Made by a program: the position numbers and the translations under genes. The notes beneath the pieces were generated by a model. The model ran no database searches and had not been told where the DNA came from. It was given only the letters and a program-made list of their open reading frames with translations. A stretch of 64,000 nt of DNA from Colius striatus (lineage: Eukaryota > Chordata > Aves > Coliiformes > Coliidae). Where the stretch lies: assembly GCF_028858725.1 (NCBI RefSeq), contig NC_084790.1, forward strand, positions 88,130,996 to 88,194,995. The letters are read 5' to 3'. Below, piece by piece: positions 1-10,402 of this stretch (the stretch's first letter is position 1; the number at the start of each line of letters is the position of its first letter).

Positions 1-900
1 GAGGACTGGTGTCAGGGATCTTGATCTCCTTCTCGGCTGCTCCTCTCGTCCTTTCCAACACCCCCGCCCCGGGCATCCCGTCCCTCTGTGCCGAATGATG
101 GTGCCGAGGTTTGTTTGCAACCGGAGCGTCAGAGGAACAGAAAGGGTCGGGGGTTTTCACCGGAGCACGCGGTGCTGTCGCCTTCTCAAACAAACGTGTA
201 TCTAGAGGGAAATCGATGCAGATAATGTTTAGAAGATTAAAAGAGCATTAATGCTGGCAACAGGAGCATAAATGCGTGGATCCAGTTTTCATTGATCTGG
301 AACCTGAGCCGGCTCGTTTCCAGTAACGCTGCTGGTGCTTTTCCTTCCCAGCACCGCTCTTGGGTGGGGGGATTCCCCATGGAACCCTACATGTAGGGCA
401 GAAAATCAGTTATGCATACGTAATTCTGGATCTATGCTTTCCCCGTTCCCCCTGAATGCCTCTGCGTCCAGCAGTAGTTTGGAGAGGGCTTGGTGACCGA
501 GTGGGCAGGGGTTCCCCGTGGAGTAGGAGCCAGAGCCGGAGCAGGAAAGACCTTTGCAAATTACCATTCCCTTCAGAAAATCGATATTTTATTTTTTTTC
601 ATTACCACGTGTGAATATGCAGCCTCATTGCCTCGGTGCTTCCTTCTTCCCCTTTACTCACCTGCTTAAATCTCTCCGAGCTAGAGGAATAAACTGAGAG
701 CATCCCAGATTTCTGAAAAATGGACAGTTTGCTCCGTGTTGCTGTTTTATTCCCCAAACGGAACAAAAGTCTGCTGACCTTGGAGGGAAATCCCCCTTCT
801 CTGCATGGAAGCTGTACCTCTGGGGTGTCTTTATTATCCTTATTATACATATATATTATGGTATTCTATTATCTCATTATTTCCGTGCTTATTATCGCTT
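1..900. other. ONECUT2 intron, AT-richer block with ATCGAT sites
   Basis: No coding segment is recognisable. Sites resembling the ONECUT consensus occur at 211-219 (AATCGATGC) and 577-590 (AAAATCGATATTTT). A TATA-like AT run lies at about 843-860, just before the CpG-dense block. It is read as intron because the ONECUT2 CUT-domain exon is absent and must lie further left. Confidence 0.5.
577..590 (+). promoter_or_regulatory. Candidate ONECUT-family binding site
   Basis: AAAATCGATATTTT agrees closely with the known ONECUT in-vitro consensus, AAAAATCGATA-like. It lies in a T-rich flank. Occupancy is not shown. Confidence 0.4.
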
Positions 901-2300
901 CTTAGCAGTCTTTAAAAGTCTTTAGAAGCCGGCAGCGGGTGCTCGGGGGTTTCCGCGCCGGAGGCAGCGCCGGTACGGGCTGCTCGGAGCGGGGCGGGCG
1001 GGGAGGTCTGCAGCTCGGGTGGAGCAGTGGGCAGCTCCCGATGTCAACGGGCAGTTCGGTTTTTTGGAGATTCCAAGGCAAAACGTAGTTCTGACGGGAC
1101 CGTGCGAGTGTCTTGCTGCGGTTGCAGATGAGGGAAGCGGCGAGTGCCCTCCCGGGGCCATCGGACTCCCTTCGGGGCAGACGGAGCAGTGATGGAGCTT
1201 TTGGGGACCTGTCCTGGGTTTCAGACAGACACTGCTCCCGTAAAAATGAAACGCAGGAGACTGCGCCACCCCCCTTACTCCGGTTCTCGGTCAGCCTTGA
1301 GGGCAGCATCACCCACGGGACTTCACCGAACAGTCCAGCATCCCCTGTCCCGCGTCCTGGCACCGGGGGAGCGGGGCAGCCGCAGGGCAGCGGAGGCTCC
1401 GGGGGGAGCCTGCCCGCCTCCGCCCGCGGGAACGTCTGGGTGAAGCCTTGACCCCTGGGTCGAGTCCCTAAATTTCTGCCGGGGTGATGATCTCCAAGCG
1501 ATCCCCGCGTTTGTCTACGCAGGGTTCAGCCGTGAGCGGGGTCATTAGACGCGGGGCCGCGTCCCGGGGCCGCCGGCGGGCCCCGGGCGTCGGAGCCTCA
1601 CCAGCAGCCCGGCTTCGGGACGCGGGGGAGGACAGACGGAGGTCACACGGCTCTATGCCGAGATCTGCGAGCCGTCGGGCCCGAGCGGGGCGTGACGGCC
1701 GCCGGGTTCAGGCCGCGGGTGGTCGCGCTGCGTGTCCCCGACCCGCGGAGCAGCCGCGGCACCTCGGCTTTGGGCGCCGGCGGTGCCGAGCGGAGGGTTT
1801 GCATGTACGGCCCCTTCGCGTGACCTCCTCAGAGTCACCGACCGCCGGGGCCGGCTCGGTGCCCCGGTGTCCGCGGGCAAGACAGCCCCTGCCCTACCCG
1901 TGCCGTGATGCTCTTTTCCGTGCCGATTAGCAAAACGCTCTCCCTGCGTGTTTACATTTCCCGAATGCTGAATCATGGTATCGATGATTAAACGTTTGGA
2001 TACCCAAACGCCATCAATGATTAATTCGCGCGAAAACAGGCGCGCCGACCTCGCCGTCTTCACATGCCTTTGGTCGCAGCGCGTTTGGCGGGGGGCGGCG
2101 GTGCCAGCCCGGCTGTCCTTCCCTTGCCCGGCTCGCGGGGCAGCTGCCTCGGGAATCGCTGTGTCCCTCTCCCAGGGGGATCATCCCCCGGGGGCAGCCC
2201 GGGTCGTGCCCATCGGCGGGCCCGGAGGAGTCGGGGTCAGGGAGCGGTGTCCCCGCGGGGAAGCGCCGGCCGCAGCCGCGGCGCCTTCAGCACCACGGAC
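900..2300. other. CpG-dense island-like block
   Basis: Composition jumps to GC-rich with very frequent CG dinucleotides from about 905, and remains so up to the GC minisatellite. Open frames on both strands here reflect composition only. None matches the known ONECUT2 N-terminus or CUT domain. It could be an intragenic CpG island or alternative promoter, or the shore of the gene's own CpG island. Confidence 0.6.
1980..2024. promoter_or_regulatory. Paired ATC(G/A)ATGATTAA element around a dyad
   Basis: ATCGATGATTAA (1980-1991) and ATCAATGATTAA (2013-2024) are near-identical direct repeats resembling ONECUT/CUX plus homeodomain (ATTA) sites. They flank a perfect 7-bp inverted repeat, CGTTTGG (1993-1999) and CCAAACG (2004-2010), with a 4-bp spacer. 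This AT-rich island sits in CpG-dense DNA, which suggests a regulatory element. Confidence 0.4.
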
Positions 2301-3068
2301 AGCGGCGGGGAGCGGAGCGCGACGGGACGGGCGGCGGGGAGCGGGACGGGACGGGACGGGACGGGACGGGCGGCGGGGAGCGGGACGGGACGGGACGGGA
2401 CGGGACGGGCGGCGGGGAGCGGAGCGGGACGGGACGGGACGGGACGGGACGGGCGGCGGGGAGCGGAGCGAGACGGGACGGGACGGGCGGCGGGGAGCGG
2501 AGCGGGACGGGACGGGACGGGCGGCGGGGAGCGGAGCGGGACGGGACGGGACGGGCGGCGGGGAACGGAGCGGGATGGGACGGGACGGGCGGCGGGGAAC
2601 GGAGCGCGACGGGATGGGACGGGCGGCGGGGAACCGAGCGGGACGGGACGGGACGGGACGGGCGGCGGGGAGCGGAGCGGGACGGGACGGGCGGCGGGGA
2701 GCGGAGCGCGACGGGACGGGCGGCGGGGAGCGGGACGGGACGGGTGGCGGGGAGCGCGACGGGACGGGCGGCGGGGAGCGGAGCGGGACGGGACGGGACG
2801 GGCGGCGGGGAGCGGAGCGGGACAGGACGGGACGGGCGGCAGGAGCGGGACGGGACGGGACGGGCGGCGGGAGCGGGACGGGACGGGACGGGCGGCGGGG
2901 AACGGGACGGGACGGGCGGCGGGGAGCGGAGCGGGACGGGACGGGACGGGCGGCGGGGAGCGGGACGGGACGGGACGGGCGGCGGGAGCGGGACGGGACG
3001 GGCGGCGGGAGCGGGACGGGACGGGACGGGCGGCGGGGAGCGGGAAGGGACGGGCGGCGGAGAGCGCG
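2301..3068. repeat. GC minisatellite based on GGGAC and GGCGGGGAGCGGAGC
   Basis: Runs of GGGAC (two to five) alternate with GGGCGGCGGGGAGC, with or without GGAGC, giving composite units of roughly 25-40 bp. Nearly every unit has several G-triplets with 1-3-base spacers on the + strand, so G-quadruplex formation is plausible. The long Arg/Gly-rich and Pro/Ser/Arg-rich frames across it are repeat artefacts. Confidence 0.95.
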
Positions 3069-6000
3069 GGTGACGGGGGAGGGGGATGGAGGAGAGGGGA
3101 GAGCTGTGAGGGATGAGAGAAGGAGGAGAAGGGGGAGCAGGGGCGAGGCGGAGCGCCGCAGGGCACACGGCGGCTGCGGCCTGTCCCTGGCCCAGTCCCC
3201 GGCAGAGCTCCAGGTCCCGCCGAGGGCAGCTGCACTCCGCCGCACCCTCCGACCCGCCTGCGTTGAGGAGAGTCCCTGTGCTCTGCCTGATTGCAAGAGA
3301 GCTTGTGTATGGGCAGGCTGTTGTCCACCCGTCCATCCGTTTGTCCATCCTCTGCCTCATGCTTCCCTCTCTGGGTTTTGAGACTATTTTGTTGTCTGTA
3401 GCTACAGCTAAAAATTAAGGCATAATAACGTCTGTATCAAGCACGTCATCTATATATAAAACTATTCCTCAGCGTTGAACTAAATATACAGGTACACAAA
3501 AGTTCTTTGAAAGGTGCTTAGTGACTTGAAATATTAGTGCTCTCTTCAGATATAGATTAGTGGTTATGTTTGAGCAATCCATGCAGTAAATTGCGGTGCT
3601 GGGTGATAAATTATATTTCTCACGTACCAACTTTCTGAAATAATATCCTGCCCAATCTTTTTGTTCCACATTGTCTCCTAAGACATTTCTGCCCTGCAGA
3701 AATCGGAATACTGTTTTTGTTAAGCAGCCGGGGTTTATCAGCTTCTCGAGTGGCTGATGAGGAGAAATCTGACTGCACTTGTCATTAAATGCGTTTATAT
3801 CTTTTTACCTCTGCTTTTTTAAAGAAACAATTAGTCGGTATGTTACTCATTCTGAGCTTTTCCAATCTGTTCTTCACTGTTTCCCTATCAGATTTTTTAC
3901 AGCACCTTGTTTTTCCCTCGTATCTCTTGGATGTCACCGTTTCAACTGAAATATCCCAAACTCACGTATTCCTCTGCATCCGAAAGCTGCCAGGGTTTAT
4001 GTGTGCCAGGGAACACATAAAGAAGAGATAACAGTAATAAGGATTGCCCAAAAGGATTATTTTCCAGTAACTGATACGGTTTCTTCCCTTGCTTTTTTTT
4101 TGGGGCATTTTGACTCAAGCTTTGTGCTGCTTTTTTCTGCACCATCGCCCCGATTGCTCACCCTTTGCACTCTCTCGTTGCATTATTCACCAAGTCTTGT
4201 CCCAGACATCCCTGCCATCCACCACTTGCAAGGGGCTTTTTCATCCCTTCCAATTAGACACTACTCAGAAGCGAACAGCTTCCTGCCAGTAGCCCAACAC
4301 GTCTCTTCTGAGTCTCCGAGCACTGAAAGTAGCAGACTTCTCGCATCAGAGGAGCTCCCCTGTGGCTGCCTTCAGAGAGGAAACAGGGTTCTGCAGGTGC
4401 ATGGAGAATTAATCTAACAGGGAAAGCAGGGCTGAAAAGGACTTGAGACATCACTTGTCCTGACAGCCTGCCCCATCCTTCAAGAATCTCCAGTGATGGG
4501 GCTTTCTCAGGCTACCTAAGCAATCTCTTCCAGCGCTTACAGGTACACAAAAAATCCTTAATGACTAGTCCTAATCTCCCTTTTTGTCTTTTAAATCCTT
4601 TTCTTCTCATCTTATCCCCACTAGACACAGAAAAAAAGAAAGAAAGAAAGAAAGAAAATAAGACTGCTTTTCTTCTGCCAGCAATCTGTTTGTATTTAAG
4701 ACTCCTGTCTTGTCTCCTGTCTTCTCTAGAAAAAGCCCCATCATAGTTTGGAGGCGAATATGCGGAGAAAGCATTATATCCAATGGGACAGATAATACAT
4801 CTCTTTTTCCAAGGTAAAAGATTTTGCATCCAGCTCTATCAATCTTGCAGACTTTTGCATAAAAGGCTCCGTGATTTATGGAGGATTTTTGTATGCAGAA
4901 ATCACACAAAACGGACTAATCTCAAATGGGTTCGGTGATAAGATCAACCAGACAACTCACTGATGGCAGATAGAAATGCAATCAAAAAAAGGAATTGGAG
5001 TGTTTTGGGGCTGTTTGGGGTTTTTGAGCTATAAAATCAAGCTGCTGCATTGTGAAAAAAAAAAAGAGACTCAAGCCACTGGTAAATGCTGCACAAAGGA
5101 ATTATTAGACAAGTGATAGAGGCTGGCAGTTTCCCAAAACACAAATTGTCTCTGAGACCAAAATATCTCTAAGTAAGCAGGGAACATATTTATGAGTTGT
5201 GGTGATTTTCCAGCAGATCTCATCTTGCCATAATGGGCATTTAAGAACGAGGGCCTGCGCTGAGGCATTAAGCTTTGGCAAGCGGCGCACAGCTGAAGCA
5301 GGTAAAGGAAGAGCATGAGGAAGTCTTCCTCAGAGAGCTTCCCACACACCTTCTTCTCTGTTCTCCGTCTCTGTGCATATCATGCCTGGTTATTCCCGTA
5401 TCAGGTGAGGACACCACTGTTTTCTTTGGAAGCCAATGTGACAGCACAAGCATCCTTTCCTCTCACCTTGCTCGGTGGCAGACAGTTCATGCTCCTGGGG
5501 TGACAGGAGCACTACCTGACAATGCTGGGCAGCCTGCTGAAGAGCCATCCCATCTCCCACCCACCAGCTGCCTGGTAGTGCGCTTGCTGCAGAGGTGGGA
5601 GATCCACAGCCCCTCTGTCTGGAGGGAGCTCAGTCCTCTCCTCACCTCCACACATACTGTGTTGGTGCTCAAAGGAAGGACACTTACCTCTCCTGCTGAA
5701 GTTGGGCTTTCGTAAGCCCCACAGGAGAAGGACATGGGACCCTGGCTGTGTGGCAAGTAGTCCACCCAGGACTGCTTGTGCCTTCTGTACTCAGCAGTCA
5801 TCATCTGAAGTGCAAGGAGACTCTTCAGAGCCAGGAGAGCAACAGAAGTCTGGCTTTCCCAGATAAGTTGGCAGAGCTTCGCCCCCTTCCTCTCCCGTTC
5901 TTCAGAATTGCACCCATAGACAACAGCCATTAAGAGGAAATAATAATTTCCTGCTTTCTGCCATGAGTCAGAATATCTGAAAAGGAGCTGATGCTGAAGG

Positions 6001-7033
6001 CACGGAGCGAGAACTCAGTGTGTCTGTACTTTGCCTTGCAGTAGGGCCCACAAGACTCCCACTGGGGAGCGTAAGGTGCTGGGGAGGGAGGGAACCACAG
6101 CTTGGGAGGGTGTGAAAGTGACATAGCTATGGGAAAGCTGCTGGGTGTAATCAGCAGGAAACAAGAAGGCAAGGCGTTTCGAATTCTTATCCACTCTAAT
6201 ATGTCAGACTCCTGTTTAGTGCTTGCTCACTGACTCCAGCTTTAAATTCCCTATCCTTTCTTGGAAAAGGTGCCTGAAACGCTTCCTTTTCTCCAGGGGG
6301 AGAAGGTATTCTGATGCTTGAGGTTATGTGCTGGTGCATCACTTGCAGACGTGGCTACAACAGGCAGAGCCTCTGCTGTGGGGAAGCTCTGAGCAGGAGA
6401 ACATAAATCCTCATTACAGAAAAAGTGTGATAATTCAGCCAGAAACCATTTTGGGATTCAAAAAGGAGACTCTCCAGAACCAGAAGAAACATAAATCTCC
6501 TGAGTGTTAGAAGTGAAGGACTCGCAGAGTGCAGCGTGAAGGATGCGACGCTCTGCCATGACTCGGGAGCAGCAGCCGCTCGTTCCGGGGAGCAGTCCCT
6601 CTGCTCCTCGCAGTCACAGGATGGTGGGACCTCAGTGCTGCCTCCTCTGCAGCTTCTGTCGGCTGTGCTTCTGAAAGAGGATGGGGCTCTGAACCGGCAG
6701 GGCTGTGTTCAGGCACCCTGGTGAAGGCGACGTGGCTACGCAGCGTGTGAGCGCGGCTCCGTCCCTGCAGCCCCAGCGCTCTGCTCCTCGCAGTGCCACG
6801 GCTCCCCTGCAGAGTGCCCCGGGGGTGTCACTGCTCACAGGGCTCGCAGGGAACCCCGGGCACCTGCACCACCTCTTGTGAAAACAGGACGCAGTGTGCA
6901 GAGGTGAGATGCTGTAGGTGCTTGCCCTGCAACAGGGCGTGAGCTTGCACTGGCTGTGTGGTGATCCTGGCTGCAGGGAGAGCTTGTACATCCTCTGACT
7001 ATTGGAAAGGAGACCTTAGGAGTTTAAATAGCA
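3069..7033. other. Intronic sequence without recognised genes
   Basis: It is mixed-composition, partly AT-rich. A short (GAAA)n run lies at about 4630-4660 and a poly(A) run at about 5055. No homologous exon, RNA gene or complete mobile element is recognised. Confidence 0.6.
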
Positions 7034-7305
7034 TCATAGAATCACAGAATGGTGGGGGTTTGGAAGGGCCTTCCAGAGCTCCTCCAGCCCAACCCCCTGC
7101 TAAAGCAGGTTCCCCTCAATCAGGGGGCACAGGAACGTGTCCAGGTGGGTTTGGAAACCTGAGAAAGAACCTCCACACCCTCCCTGGGCAGCCTGGGCCA
7201 GGGCTCCTTCATCCCCACAGCAAAGAAGTTTTTCCTTGTGTTTTAGTGGAAGTCTTTGTGTTCCAGCTTATGCCCATTACCCCTGATCCTTGTCATGAAC
7301 AACTC
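7034..7305 (-). mobile_element. CR1 LINE 3'-end fragment
   Basis: The left edge shows the reversed CR1 tail (CATAGAATCACAGAATGG). It is followed by the family's conserved 3' region, including the GGAAGGGCC block and CCTCCACACCCTCCCTGGGCAG-like segment. It is 5'-truncated and non-coding. Confidence 0.9.
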
Positions 7306-9104
7306 TGAAGCAGAAGTCATTCAGAAACGTGTGTGATCCTTTTGCATCTCACAGAGAAGCATGTTTGTAGAGAGAGCTGGGTGCTGAGTGTGAGGATACA
7401 CTCCTTGCCTCGGCCACAGAGGAGAAGCTAGAGGGCTGCCTCACAGAAATGGCTTCAGTGCATGGTTAGAGCTTGCAACTGCTTGTGACAAGGAGTGCAT
7501 TGAAGCCGTACTGCGTGCTCACCAAGCCTCCGCTGCTTCTCGCCCTAGAGTACAATAAATTGGCCCTATCCCATCTATTATTTATTATTCAGTATTAATG
7601 ATGGAAGTATATTACAACAGTACTTAGAGACCCTTTTCAGAGATCCTGCACTGAGGTGGGTGTTGCAGCGTTGCAGGGGAGGAAGCAGCCCCTGCCCCGC
7701 AGAATTTACAGCCCAATTTCAGCCACCCGGCAGATTTACAAGCGGCTGGACACAAATAGCCTGAGACCTGCTACATGCCAGGAAGAAATATGAAAGAAGC
7801 AAGTCCCCAAGCCCATTCATTTGGTTTTTTTCCTCTCAAATAGCTGAAGGATGCAAGACCTAGAGAGAGAAAGGCATTCCCTGCCTGACAGAATTAAGAG
7901 GGAGGACAATCAGGCTGAGTACTAAGCAAACCCATTCCTGCAGCTGACAGAGAGGTTGTGCTCTTCTGCCTCGGGGGATCTCTGTGTCTCCAAAGAGGAG
8001 CCGAGGTGCAGAGGACACCTTGCCGTTACAGGAAGGCTGCTTTGCGCGGGCAGAGGGACCTCCAGTAACGGCAGGGATTCTCTGTGAGAACAGAATGATC
8101 CCTTTGTGCCACACCTCTGACCGTGGGCACGTTCTGCTCTTCTTCTGAAGGCTGTCAGGGGGCATTCCCAGGGACAGTGGAGGTCAGGAGGGCTCAGTGT
8201 GCGTGCAGCAGGGGAAGCTGCATCGGCCGCGCACCCCGACAATGAGATTATTTGCGTCTTCATTCAAATTGTTCCTTGTTACATAATGATTTTGTACACA
8301 GAGGAGTACTTAACCTAATTTGTATCGATCTCGATTGCTTTCATTTGTGCATACTTAATTCAGAGACGTAATCAAATTGATTCTTGAGGCCGAGTTTGTA
8401 AGAGATGGCGGTAACACGGGCGTGCGGGGGGTTGCTTCAGGTGAATCGTGGCGAGAGGGAGATGGTTCGAACCTTTGGGAAACATTTTGGTGGTCGAGGT
8501 TAAGTTTCCTTCACTTTGAGTTCCCTCTGGAATCAAACTGAGGGACATGTTTTAGTTCCATCAGACAGATAACTGGGTTGAGTTGACCTTGTACACCCAC
8601 ATCAAGCCTCATAGGGGGGATCGATATTCGTGGCTTATCCTTATGAACGAGAGAAATGACTGACTGCTGGATTGAGGGAATACTGTTCATTACTTGTCTC
8701 CCCAGAATCTGCTGCTTGTTTCACTTTTGTCCTTGGGGTGAAAACATCATAAAGCCGTTAAACTGAGAAACTGCAGGGAACCACGTTTAGAGGAGATGAA
8801 GACAAAGGGAGGCTTTTTTTTCAGCCAAAGGAGACCATGAAGCGTGGCCCTGAGAAACTTCATGCTGCTAACTAGTTCTGCAGGGCTTCTGGTTAAAACT
8901 CCCTCTCCTGATCTGTTTAAAAGCAGAGATGCCTGAGGGGGGACGTGATCTGCAGTCAGGGTTACGTTGGGATTTGGTTGTGTGAGAAACTGTGTTTGCA
9001 CTGTGTTTGTATTTCCAGAGCACAAAATCACAGGAGCTGCTTTCATGGCAGTATCCAAAGAGACTGGTGTCAGGCTCTCAGAAACAAAATGGGATGAGTC
9101 TGCA
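7306..9104. other. Intronic sequence with candidate conserved AT-rich blocks
   Basis: AT-rich stretches at about 7540-7640 and 8240-8420 look unlike the repeat-laden surroundings. Further ATCGAT sites occur at 8324-8329 and 8620-8625. No exon is recognised. Confidence 0.45.
8240..8420. promoter_or_regulatory. Candidate conserved non-coding enhancer
   Basis: AT-rich DNA holds TTACATAATGATTTTG, TGTATCGATCTCGATTG and CAAATTGATTCTTG. This is a dense group of homeodomain-like, ONECUT-like (ATCGAT, ATTGAT) and octamer-like words, free of repeats. Function is inferred only from motif density. Confidence 0.3.
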
Positions 9105-9312
9105 TCATAGAATCATAGAATCACAGCATGACAGGGGCAGGGGGTTGGAAGGGACCTTTAGAGCTCATCCAGTGCAACCCCCCTGCAGAGGCAGGTCCCA
9201 CCTAGATCAGGTCACACAGGAACGTGCCCAGGTGGGTCTTGAAGCCCTCCAAGGAAGGAGCCTCCACACCCTCCCTGGGCAGCCTGGGCCAGGGCTCCCT
9301 CACCTCACAGAG
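9105..9312 (-). mobile_element. CR1 LINE 3'-end fragment
   Basis: Reversed octamer tail copies (CATAGAATCATAGAATCAC) lead into the standard CR1 3' block with AGGTCACACAGGAACGTG and the CTCCACACCCTCCCTGGG segment. Only about 200 bp remains. Confidence 0.9.
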
Positions 9313-9534
9313 TTTCTGCACAGAGGTCCTGTCTCTCCGTGCCTGCACAGACAGCTGATAGGAGCTCTTGCCTGTGGGATACGCAGCGCTGCTGTCTTCG
9401 CAAGGCCAGCGTTGCTGCTGGGACCGACTGCTCTGAGCTGCACAGTGGCTCAGCCACTAACAATGGAGCCCATGGGATATCTGTCAGTGAAAAACCCTCT
9501 TCATGAGCAGATACCAAACGTTTGATCTGTTAGG

Positions 9535-10402
9535 TTTCATCAAGCTCCATGGAGGATGTGCCCAGGCTATGGGTGTCAGCCCATGGGGTGGGCCAGGCTG
9601 GAGCCATGGGCTGAGGGCAATGGGATGAGATGCAACAAGGCCAAGTGCTGGGTCCTGCCCTTGGGCCACCCCAAGCCCAGGCAGCTCCAGGCTGGGGCAG
9701 AGGGGCTGGAAACTGCTGCAGGGAAAGGGCCTGGGGGGGCTGGTGCCAGGGGCTGAACAGGAGGCAGCAGCGTGCCCAGGGGGGCAAATGGCCAAGGGCA
9801 TCCTGGCTGGGATCAGCAGTGGGGTGGCAGCAGGAGCAGGGCAGGGATTGTCCCCTGTGCTGGGCCCTGGGGAGGCTGCAGCTCCAGGGCTGTGTCAGTG
9901 CTGGGCCCCTCACTCACTGCCACAGGGACACTGAGGGGCTGCAGCGTGGCCAGAGCCGGGCACAGAGCTGGGGAAGGGGCTGGAGCACAAGGGGCTGGGC
10001 AGGGGCTGAGGGAATGGGGGTGTTGAGCCTGGAGAAGAGGAGCCTGAGGGGACACAGCAGCACTCTCTGACACTCCCTGACAGGAGGCTGCAGGGAGCTG
10101 GGGGTCGGGCTCTGCTCCCCAGCCATGAATGACAGGACAAGAGGAAAGGGGCTGGAGTTGCCCCAGGGCAGGCTGAGGCTGGAGCTGAGGCAGAACTGTT
10201 TCCCTGAGAGGGGTGTGAGCCCCTGTGCCAGGCTGCCCAGGGAGCTGGGGGAGTGCCCAGCCCTGCAGACACGTAAAGGACGCACAGGTGAGGTGCTGAG
10301 GGATGTGGTTTATTGTAGTGATGGGCCTGGCAGAATGAGGTGAGGGACTGGACTCGATCTTAAAGGTCTCTTCCAACTGTAATGACTCTATGATTCTATG
10401 GA
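9535..10402 (+). mobile_element. CR1 LINE, 5'-truncated
   Basis: This copy of about 870 bp ends in GGTCTCTTCCAACTGTAATG and the ATTCTATGG tail at 10393-10402. Internal blocks (CTGCAGGGAAAGGGCCTGGG, GGTGGCAGCAGGAGC, CTGGAGAAGAGGAGCCTGAG) match the CR1 ORF2 end and 3' UTR. It has diverged, with frameshifts and no functional ORF. Confidence 0.88.

Noticed and set aside
843..905. TATA-like run before the CpG block as an alternative promoter
   Set aside because: The AT run alone is weak evidence. No initiator, first exon or splice donor could be tied to it.
900..2300. Possible ONECUT2 exon 1 in the CpG-dense block
   Set aside because: None of the frames shows the CUT domain, the poly-His stretch or the N-terminus of ONECUT2. 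The exon is therefore placed outside the window.
1975..3381. Arg/Gly-rich (+) and Pro/Ser/Arg-rich (-) frames of about 350-470 codons
   Set aside because: They arise from the GGGAC minisatellite and CpG-dense flanks; frames are open on both strands simultaneously.
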